The translations under genes were made by a program, and so were the position numbers. The notes below the pieces were generated by a model. That model ran no database searches. It was not told the origin of the DNA and was given only the letters and a program-made list of their open reading frames with translations. This document shows, piece by piece, positions 1 to 5,552 of a DNA stretch of 10,080 bases (position 1 is the stretch's first letter; each line of letters begins with the position of its first letter). Origin of the DNA: CAZJUO01 sp964549245 (GTDB taxonomy: Bacteria > Patescibacteriota > Patescibacteriia > UBA10025 > JAHIVO01); contig CAZJUO010000042.1 of NCBI GenBank assembly GCA_964549245.1, positions 1 through 10,080 on the forward strand, in the 5' to 3' direction.

Positions 1-573
1 CAGGACCCGGATATTATCATGGTCGGTGAAATACGCGATGAGGACACGGCCAATATCGCCATTAACGCGGCGATGACAGGGCATTTAGTTTTATCAACAT
101 TGCACACCAATGACGCCCCGACTACCCTGCCCCGTTTGTTTGATATGAAAATCGAACCGTTTTTGATCGCCTCTACGGTGAACGTGGCCATAGCCCAGCG
201 TTTGGTACGCAAAATTCATAAAAAATGCATCGAGAGTTACCAGCCTACCACCCAGGAATTAAACGGCTTAGTCGAGGTGGTGGGTAAACAGCGGGCGGAA
301 GATCTGGGACTTTTCAAAAAAGGATTCCGTTTATATCGCGGCAAAGGCTGTTCATTGTGCAATAATACGGGTTATGAAGGACGAATCGGTATATTTGAAG
401 TTCTTGAGATTAGCGAAAAAGTTCGTGAGCTGATAATGAACCGAGCCAATAGCGATATGATTAAAAAAATGGCACTATCAGAAGGCATGAAGACTATGTT
501 GGATGATGGGGTAGCCAAGGCGCTCCAGGGAGAAACAACGATTGATGAAGTGCTGCGGGCTACCCAAGAGTAG
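1..573 (+). CDS. pilB: PilB/GspE-type extension ATPase, C-terminal part (5' end outside window)
   Basis: This is the C-terminal 190 residues of the hexameric cytoplasmic ATPase that powers pilus assembly by turning the PilC platform. The reading frame is open from base 1, so the start lies upstream. Visible in order are the Walker B segment DPDIIMVGEIRD (residues 2-13 of the fragment), the His box TGHLVLSTLHTND, the conserved AQRLVRKI stretch, and the zinc-ribbon region. In that ribbon the second half, CSLC, is intact, but the first half reads HKKC, so a histidine stands where the usual first cysteine is. The ending GYEGRIGIFEVLEI and the downstream helices are typical of PilB/GspE. Presence of the zinc ribbon favours PilB/GspE over the retraction ATPase PilT. 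The Walker A half is not in the window. The gene is followed by pilC after 38 bases, almost certainly in one operon. Confidence 0.95.
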   Translation, partial: QDPDIIMVGEIRDEDTANIAINAAMTGHLVLSTLHTNDAPTTLPRLFDMKIEPFLIASTVNVAIAQRLVRKIHKKCIESYQPTTQELNGLVEVVGKQRAEDLGLFKKGFRLYRGKGCSLCNNTGYEGRIGIFEVLEISEKVRELIMNRANSDMIKKMALSEGMKTMLDDGVAKALQGETTIDEVLRATQE

Positions 574-611
574 TTTTTACCTTGCTATTGAAAAGTTAAG
601 TCTGAAGCATT

Positions 612-1832
612 ATGAAATATCAATATATTGTTACCGATCAGTCCGGAAATGTCGAGCGGGGCGTGCTAGAAGCGGCTTCCCCAGAAAAAGTGGCCAGCCA
701 CTTACACGAGCAGAATTACTATATCATCGCTATCCATCCATACGAGAAAAAAATTGCCCAAGCCACCCGGTCTTTGGCCGGCAGCATTCGCGGGCGGATT
801 TCACTATTGGATAAGGTAATTTTTTCTCGGCATCTTTCAATCATGTTGAGCTCTGGCCTGTCGTTGGCTGAATCGTTGGCCATCATTCAGGAGCAGTCTG
901 CCTCGAAAAAATTGAGCCGTATTGTTGGGGATATCCAACAGCAGGTTAATAACGGGAAAAGCTTAGCAGATAGTTTGGTTCGGTACCCAAAAGTGTTTGG
1001 CGGAATTATTATCGGCATGGTTCGGGTAGGAGAAGCCAGTGGAACACTGGAACAAAATTTGGAATATATCGCTACGGTGCTGGAAAAAGACTACGAACTG
1101 CGGCGGAAAGTAAAAGCGGCCATGATATATCCGGCTATTGTCTTATCAGCTACGGTAATTTTGGGTATTGGTCTGTCGGTTTTTATCTTGCCAAAATTAG
1201 TGCGCATGTTCAGCACCTTTCGTATCGAGCTGCCGCTGACCACGCAAATATTTTTGAACCTGGCTAATTTTTTAGTAAATTACGGATTATACTTGCTGGC
1301 CGCACTGGTGGCAATTGGGGTTGGGTTGCGATTTTTTGCCCGTACCCAAGCCGGTAAAAGATTTTTTCATCGGTTATATTTACGGCTGCCGGTAATAAAA
1401 AAAGTCTCCAAAAGCCTTAATTTATCGCGCTGCAGCCGTGTTTTGGCTATTTTGCTGCAAAGCGGTGTGACGATCAATGAAAGTTTGCAGATTACTAAGC
1501 AGGTGGTGGATAATGTGGTATATAAGCAAGTCATAAGGCAAGCTAATGAGGCGGTGCAAAAAGGGGGTACGGTAGCTGTTGCTTTCAATGACCAGCGATA
1601 TGTACCCAAGATGGCGCAGCGCATGATTGGGGTGGGAGAAAAGACGGGCAATTTGGACAAGAGCTTCGCTCATTTAGCTGATTTTTATGAAGATGAGCTT
1701 AATACTACGACGAAAAATTTGGCCACCCTGCTAGAACCCGTATTACTGGTGGTTATTGGCATTATTTTAGGATTTTTGGCGGTAGCTATTATCTCACCAA
1801 TTTATCAATTTACCGGTTCTTTACGGAGGTAA
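612..1832 (+). CDS. pilC: PilC/GspF-type inner-membrane platform protein
   Basis: The 406-residue protein is full length for the PilC/GspF family (about 400 aa). It sits in the cytoplasmic membrane and couples rotation by PilB to pilin insertion. A short N-terminal region (about 1-50, starting MKYQYIVTDQSGNVERG) precedes two copies of the helical T2SSF domain, about residues 68-190 and 270-392. The first has FSRHLSIMLSSGLSLAESL and the second has LSRCSRVLAILLQSGVTINE. Membrane helices are seen at about 170-195 (IYPAIVLSATVILGIGLSVF), 220-240 and 372-396 (LLEPVLLVVIGIILGFLAVA). The ATG at 612 gives the expected N-terminus. Its ribosome binding site is weak (GAAG four bases upstream), as is common in this cluster. 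Its stop codon overlaps the strong Shine-Dalgarno of the next gene. Confidence 0.96.
   Translation: MKYQYIVTDQSGNVERGVLEAASPEKVASHLHEQNYYIIAIHPYEKKIAQATRSLAGSIRGRISLLDKVIFSRHLSIMLSSGLSLAESLAIIQEQSASKKLSRIVGDIQQQVNNGKSLADSLVRYPKVFGGIIIGMVRVGEASGTLEQNLEYIATVLEKDYELRRKVKAAMIYPAIVLSATVILGIGLSVFILPKLVRMFSTFRIELPLTTQIFLNLANFLVNYGLYLLAALVAIGVGLRFFARTQAGKRFFHRLYLRLPVIKKVSKSLNLSRCSRVLAILLQSGVTINESLQITKQVVDNVVYKQVIRQANEAVQKGGTVAVAFNDQRYVPKMAQRMIGVGEKTGNLDKSFAHLADFYEDELNTTTKNLATLLEPVLLVVIGIILGFLAVAIISPIYQFTGSLRR
1825..1830 (+). promoter_or_regulatory. Strong Shine-Dalgarno (GGAGGT) for the FimT/GspH-like gene
   Basis: GGAGGT lies six bases before the ATG at 1837 and overlaps the pilC stop codon (1830-1832). 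It is the only near-perfect Shine-Dalgarno in the cluster. It fixes the start of the first minor-pilin gene and probably makes that gene a fresh entry point for ribosomes within the operon. Confidence 0.8.
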
Positions 1833-1836
1833 GTAC

Positions 1837-2295
1837 ATGAAAATAACTTTTTCAACATTAGGATTTACCTTTGTCGAAATTCTTGTCGTTATTGCGATTT
1901 TAATTATCTTAGCGGGCTTGGCTATTCCGTTTTATCAATCTTTTCAATTATCAAGCCAGCTGGACAACACGGCCCAGGAAGTTGTGCAGTCACTGCGCCG
2001 AGCCCAGTCGCAGGCTATGGCCTCGGATTATTTCAGCGAGTACGGAATATTTTTTGGAGCACACGACTACACTATTTTCCGGGGCGCCAGTTTTGATCCC
2101 GCTGATACTTTTAATGAGGTTTTTAACGTATCCTCTACGCTAACAATAAACCTCGCGCTGGGCGGTTCCTCATCGGTTGTTTTTAGCCGTGTGCAGGGAG
2201 TGCCGAATAACACCGGTTCTATTACCCTAATTTCTGCAAATGGCGAAGAGCGTTTGATAACTATACAAAATCCAGGTATTGTCTATGCGCAATAA
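1837..2295 (+). CDS. Minor pilin / pseudopilin, FimT/GspH-like
   Basis: This 152-residue prepilin has a class III signal peptide. The leader MKITFSTLG is cut before FTFVEILVVIAILIILAGLA, with Gly at -1, Phe at +1 and Glu at +5, followed by the hydrophobic assembly helix. The helix continues into FYQSFQLSSQLDNTAQEVVQSLRRAQSQAMASD, which resembles the FimT/GspH pattern, and then into a beta-rich globular domain of about 90 residues (for example SSTLTINLALGGSSSVVFSR). Substrate of the prepilin peptidase, which is not in this window. It would act in the priming or tip complex of the pilus. It begins 4 bases after pilC and its end overlaps the start of the next pilin gene by 11 bases. Family is confident; the exact GspH/FimT assignment is by length, helix pattern and gene order. 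Confidence 0.88.
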   Translation: MKITFSTLGFTFVEILVVIAILIILAGLAIPFYQSFQLSSQLDNTAQEVVQSLRRAQSQAMASDYFSEYGIFFGAHDYTIFRGASFDPADTFNEVFNVSSTLTINLALGGSSSVVFSRVQGVPNNTGSITLISANGEERLITIQNPGIVYAQ

Positions 2296-4624
2296 AATTA
2301 TTAGCAACCAACAGGGACAAAGCTTGATAGAGCTGTTGATCGCAATGGCAATTTTTGTTTTGGTGGTTTCGAGCATCATGTTTTTGACCCTCGATTCACA
2401 TATTGCCACCCAGCAGGGCGATCAACGGATGAAAGCTTCATTGCTGGGCCAGGAAGCGATGGAGGCAGCTTCGAGTATCGGAAATCGAGGCTGGAAATAT
2501 CTTACGCCTGGTTCATACGGACTAAGTAGTGAAAACGGTATTTGGGAATTATCTGGCGCTTATGATACGATCGAGGATTATTTTACGCGTGAAATCCAAA
2601 TAGCCTATGCGCAGCGTGATAGCGATGGTGAAATCGTTCCCAGCGGGGGCGTGACTGATTATAATACTAAAAAAATAACGAGCAAGCTTAGCTGGGATTT
2701 CCGTGAGGCTGATGAGTCGGAGCTGACACTGGAGGAGTACTTGGTCAATTGGCGCTCCCTGCAATGGACGCAGACCACCCAGTCGGAATTTGATCAAGGG
2801 AGCATGGAGGATGTAGTCAGCACCCAGGAAGAGGATGGCGAATTGCAGTTAGCGACGGTAGATACGCCCACCTTTACCGAGTGGGGTTTTGATCAAGCGC
2901 AAAATTATGATTATGATACCAACAAAATTGAATTTAGCGACTCGTATGCCCAATTAAAAGATCTGGGGGTGTTTGCTTCGGGAGAAATTGAAAACCCCAC
3001 CTTTGATCGAAACGCTGATCCATGGCGCTATTATGATTGGGACGAGGATTTTGGAGAAGTAGACGTGCAAGGCGACTGGGAGGCCTCGGGGGGAGGTTAT
3101 ATTTCCATTACCGTTCCGCGCAGCAGTTGGCTGGCTATGGAAATGGGAGGCTATTGGGAGCAGGCTTTGTCGGTGACTGAAGAAAATATTACCGAGACTA
3201 CGGTTCAGTTTGATTGGAGCGTTACCCGTTTTGCCGGTAATCTTCCCGCCCAAGCTTTGGTGGTTGCCTTTGTGGAACCGGCATCAGGTGAGCCAAGCCT
3301 CGGAGCAGCCACTGAAATTTGGCGGTCTTCCCCTATCACCGGCGAATCGAATTGGCAGAATTCTGGCAGTATTGACGTTTCCCGCTTTCTGACCCAGCCG
3401 GGTGAGTATTACCTGAAACTGGCTTTTTGGGTGGAAAAACAAGGAGGTTTTTTAAAGCGGGAGGGCCCTTATGCAGTCGGGTTTGATAATGCTTATTTTT
3501 CCTGGCGAGCCTCAAAACAGGAATACGCTGCCGACTGGCCTTCTGTTTCACCACGCGAGCCCTTTCGTTCGGATGAGGTAGCCAGCTGGGACAGTTTTTC
3601 AGCCATTGCCATAAAAAATGGCGGCGAAGTCGAATACCAGCTGTCTGATGATGCTGGAGTAAATTGGTACTATTGGGACGGCGCTGGCTGGTCGGTTGCT
3701 ACTGGCAATGAGGCTACAAGCGCATCGGTGGTTGATGAGCATATTGATACTTTTCCCGTTACCAGCGCCGGGATTATGGTCAAGGCTTTTTTGTTGTCGG
3801 ATGGTTCGCAGCGGGTAAAGCTGGACGCCATTCGAATTTCATACCAGGCCATCCAAACCTTTGATTGGACTTTTGATCGCGGTGCGGACTATATATATGA
3901 ACCAGCCAAAATTCGAGTAAACAGTTCGCGGGCCAGACTAATCGGGCCCGACTACCCGACTGACGCTCCCAGCATTGAGCCGTCGGAATATCTGGAAATT
4001 AACGATATTGTGCGATGGGAGGCTCTGGAGCAGGAGGCTACAACCAATGGGGGCCAGATTTTATATCAGCTATCCGATACCGAAGGCGAGTGGTACTATT
4101 GGAATGGTACTGATTGGCAGTCGGCAGGCGAGACGGACCGTAATACGATAACCGAGATTAACGATCATTTATCCTCCTTTCCTGTACAGAATAAAAAATT
4201 GAAATTTAGAGCGTATTTGGTATCAGACGGCACCCAGGAAGTTATTTTAGATAATGTTACAATTTCATATGTACGCCCGGGTGGTACCGCCTATTATACT
4301 TCGGGTACTTTTGAATCGAACGCTTTTGATACCACTGCTACTAGCCTTATGTATAATTATCTCGCTTGGGAGGTTACCCTGCCCGCCGGCAGTACGGTCA
4401 CCTTTCAAATGCGAACCGCGGATACAGAAAGTAATTTGGCGGGCGCCCAATGGGTCGGTCCGGACGGCACCGAAGCAAGTTATTATGAGGCGCCAGGCCA
4501 GGCTATTACGGTTGATCCTAGCGCTAGCGGACAGCGTTGGATCCAGTACAAAGCGTATCTATCTTCCAATGGCGTGACGACGCCTCGCCTTGAAAAAGTA
4601 ATGATTGATTATGAAATACTTTAA
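2285..4624 (+). CDS. Giant modular minor pilin in the PilV/GspI position, possible pilus-tip adhesin
   Basis: The ATG at 2285 gives 779 residues; an in-frame TTG at 2279 would add two. ATG is preferred because AGGT lies seven bases upstream. The leader MRNKIISNQQG is cut before QSLIELLIAMAIFVLVV: Glu at +5 is normal, Gln at +1 is unusual. Residues 1-140 look like a PilV/GspI-type pilin domain. After an acidic linker comes a first motif WGFDQAQNYDYDTNKI (about 199-215). A Trp/Tyr-rich beta-sandwich-like region follows (about 233-406), containing GGYISITVP and GGYWEQALSVT, and resembling galactose- or carbohydrate-binding modules. Two tandem units with YQLSD...WYYW (about 430-520 and 572-662) and a C-terminal unit (about 671-776) complete it. 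No cysteine is seen. Typical minor pilins have 150-200 residues, so about 600 residues would be displayed outside the cell. Adhesion is inferred, not shown. It overlaps both neighbouring genes. Confidence 0.85.
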   Translation: MRNKIISNQQGQSLIELLIAMAIFVLVVSSIMFLTLDSHIATQQGDQRMKASLLGQEAMEAASSIGNRGWKYLTPGSYGLSSENGIWELSGAYDTIEDYFTREIQIAYAQRDSDGEIVPSGGVTDYNTKKITSKLSWDFREADESELTLEEYLVNWRSLQWTQTTQSEFDQGSMEDVVSTQEEDGELQLATVDTPTFTEWGFDQAQNYDYDTNKIEFSDSYAQLKDLGVFASGEIENPTFDRNADPWRYYDWDEDFGEVDVQGDWEASGGGYISITVPRSSWLAMEMGGYWEQALSVTEENITETTVQFDWSVTRFAGNLPAQALVVAFVEPASGEPSLGAATEIWRSSPITGESNWQNSGSIDVSRFLTQPGEYYLKLAFWVEKQGGFLKREGPYAVGFDNAYFSWRASKQEYAADWPSVSPREPFRSDEVASWDSFSAIAIKNGGEVEYQLSDDAGVNWYYWDGAGWSVATGNEATSASVVDEHIDTFPVTSAGIMVKAFLLSDGSQRVKLDAIRISYQAIQTFDWTFDRGADYIYEPAKIRVNSSRARLIGPDYPTDAPSIEPSEYLEINDIVRWEALEQEATTNGGQILYQLSDTEGEWYYWNGTDWQSAGETDRNTITEINDHLSSFPVQNKKLKFRAYLVSDGTQEVILDNVTISYVRPGGTAYYTSGTFESNAFDTTATSLMYNYLAWEVTLPAGSTVTFQMRTADTESNLAGAQWVGPDGTEASYYEAPGQAITVDPSASGQRWIQYKAYLSSNGVTTPRLEKVMIDYEIL

Positions 4625-5147
4625 ACAAAGAAAGCGCTATAAGCAAAAAGGATTTACCATGGTTGAAACGCTTATTTATATTGCTCTCGTTAGCGGCATA
4701 GTGCTGGCGGCTACATCATTTGCCTGGAATATTATTGACAGCCGGGCCAAATCATATGCCATACACGAAGTGGAGCAAAATGGCCACTATTGTATGGAAA
4801 AAATTACCCAGGTAATCCGCCAGGCCACGGCCATACAACAACCTGCGGCAGGAGCGGCACAGGACAGGCTGGTGCTTGCTACTGATAACCCCAGCACCAA
4901 CCCGACCACTATTGCGTTTACGGGTGACACGATAACTATACAAGAAGGCAGCCAAGAGCCGCTGGTTTTATTGGCTGATACGGTCAAAGCAGAAGAAGTA
5001 GTTTTTACCAATATGTCGAGTGCGGGCGGCCGAAGCCAGCATATCCGTTTTCGCCTAGGTTTGGAACATGACAATCCCCAAGGCCGCCAGAGCTGGGAAT
5101 TTAACGATTCATTTACTACCAGCGTAGAGCTGCGTAATATTTACTAA
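4611..5147 (+). CDS. Minor pilin / pseudopilin, GspJ/PilW-like
   Basis: This is a 178-residue prepilin if started at the ATG at 4611; an in-frame TTG at 4605 would add two residues. A basic leader (KYFKQRKRYKQKG) is cut before FTMVETLIYIALVSGIVLAATSF, with Gly -1, Phe +1 and Glu +5. The segment continues SRAKSYAIHEVEQNGHYCMEKITQVIRQATAI, a pattern seen in GspJ/PilW-like proteins where the helix leads into EVExNxxxxMxxIxxxIRxA. A beta-rich C-terminal domain ends in ELRNIY. Its start overlaps the end of the giant pilin gene by 14 bases, and the next gene begins two bases after its stop, so translation is probably coupled. It has no clear ribosome binding site, which also favours coupling. Its place after the PilV/GspI-like gene fits the J position of an H-I-J-K set. 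Confidence 0.87.
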   Translation: MKYFKQRKRYKQKGFTMVETLIYIALVSGIVLAATSFAWNIIDSRAKSYAIHEVEQNGHYCMEKITQVIRQATAIQQPAAGAAQDRLVLATDNPSTNPTTIAFTGDTITIQEGSQEPLVLLADTVKAEEVVFTNMSSAGGRSQHIRFRLGLEHDNPQGRQSWEFNDSFTTSVELRNIY

Positions 5148-5149
5148 GT

Positions 5150-5545
5150 ATGAAACAATCTTCACGCCATGACCAAAAAGGATATATTGCGCTGATTGCC
5201 GTGGTAATTATTACTGCAGTTACCTTGGCTATTAGTTTAAGCTTGAACGTATTGAGCATTGATGAGCTGCAGATTAGCCTGCTGCGGCAGGAATCAGTAC
5301 AGAGCCAAGCCCTTGCCCAGACCTGCCTAGAAGAAGCCTATGGACGTTTGCGCCAGGATAACGATTATAGCGGCGGCAGTTTGAACATTGGTGACGGGTC
5401 GTGTACTATTAGCATTGCGGGGCTGTTTATTTTCAGGAGAATCACGGTGGCTGCCCAGGTACAAAATGTCGAACGCAGACTGCAAAGCATGGTTTCAGTC
5501 AATGGTACTACCCTGCAGATATATAATTGGCAGGAGATTAATTAA
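5150..5545 (+). CDS. Minor pilin, GspK/PilX-like, lacking Glu+5
   Basis: This 131-residue protein begins MKQSSRHDQKG and then YIALIAVVIITAVTLAISLSL. It has the basic leader, a glycine at the expected cleavage site and the long hydrophobic helix of a pilin, but the +5 position is Ile instead of Glu. Loss of Glu+5 is known for GspK, the tip pseudopilin, and the gene is fourth in the H-I-J-K-like order. The following region (ELQISLLRQESVQSQALAQTCLEEAYGRLRQD) is the helix common to PilX/GspK-like proteins, and a short beta domain with two more apparent strands (ITVAAQVQN, RRLQSMVSV) follows. It lacks the large alpha insertion of classical GspK, so it is closer to PilX in size. Two cysteines (TCLEEA and GSCTIS) may form a disulfide. 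It starts two bases after its upstream neighbour. Confidence 0.82.
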   Translation: MKQSSRHDQKGYIALIAVVIITAVTLAISLSLNVLSIDELQISLLRQESVQSQALAQTCLEEAYGRLRQDNDYSGGSLNIGDGSCTISIAGLFIFRRITVAAQVQNVERRLQSMVSVNGTTLQIYNWQEIN

Positions 5546-5552
5546 TCAGATT

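Noticed and set aside
542..814. Open frame of 90 codons on the + strand over the pilB-pilC junction
   Set aside because: It overlaps the end of pilB and the start of pilC in another frame, and both of those are clearly recognised.
4254..4577. Open frame of 107 codons within the giant pilin gene
   Set aside because: Shifted-frame reading of the last beta module. The main frame shows conserved repeats here, and the alternative shows nothing recognisable.
5388..5552. Upstream extension of the PilM fusion frame to an ATG at 5388
   Set aside because: This part lies inside the GspK/PilX-like gene and would add 55 residues with no PilM similarity. The ATG at 5553 gives the canonical PilM N-terminus (HALGLDIADTS).
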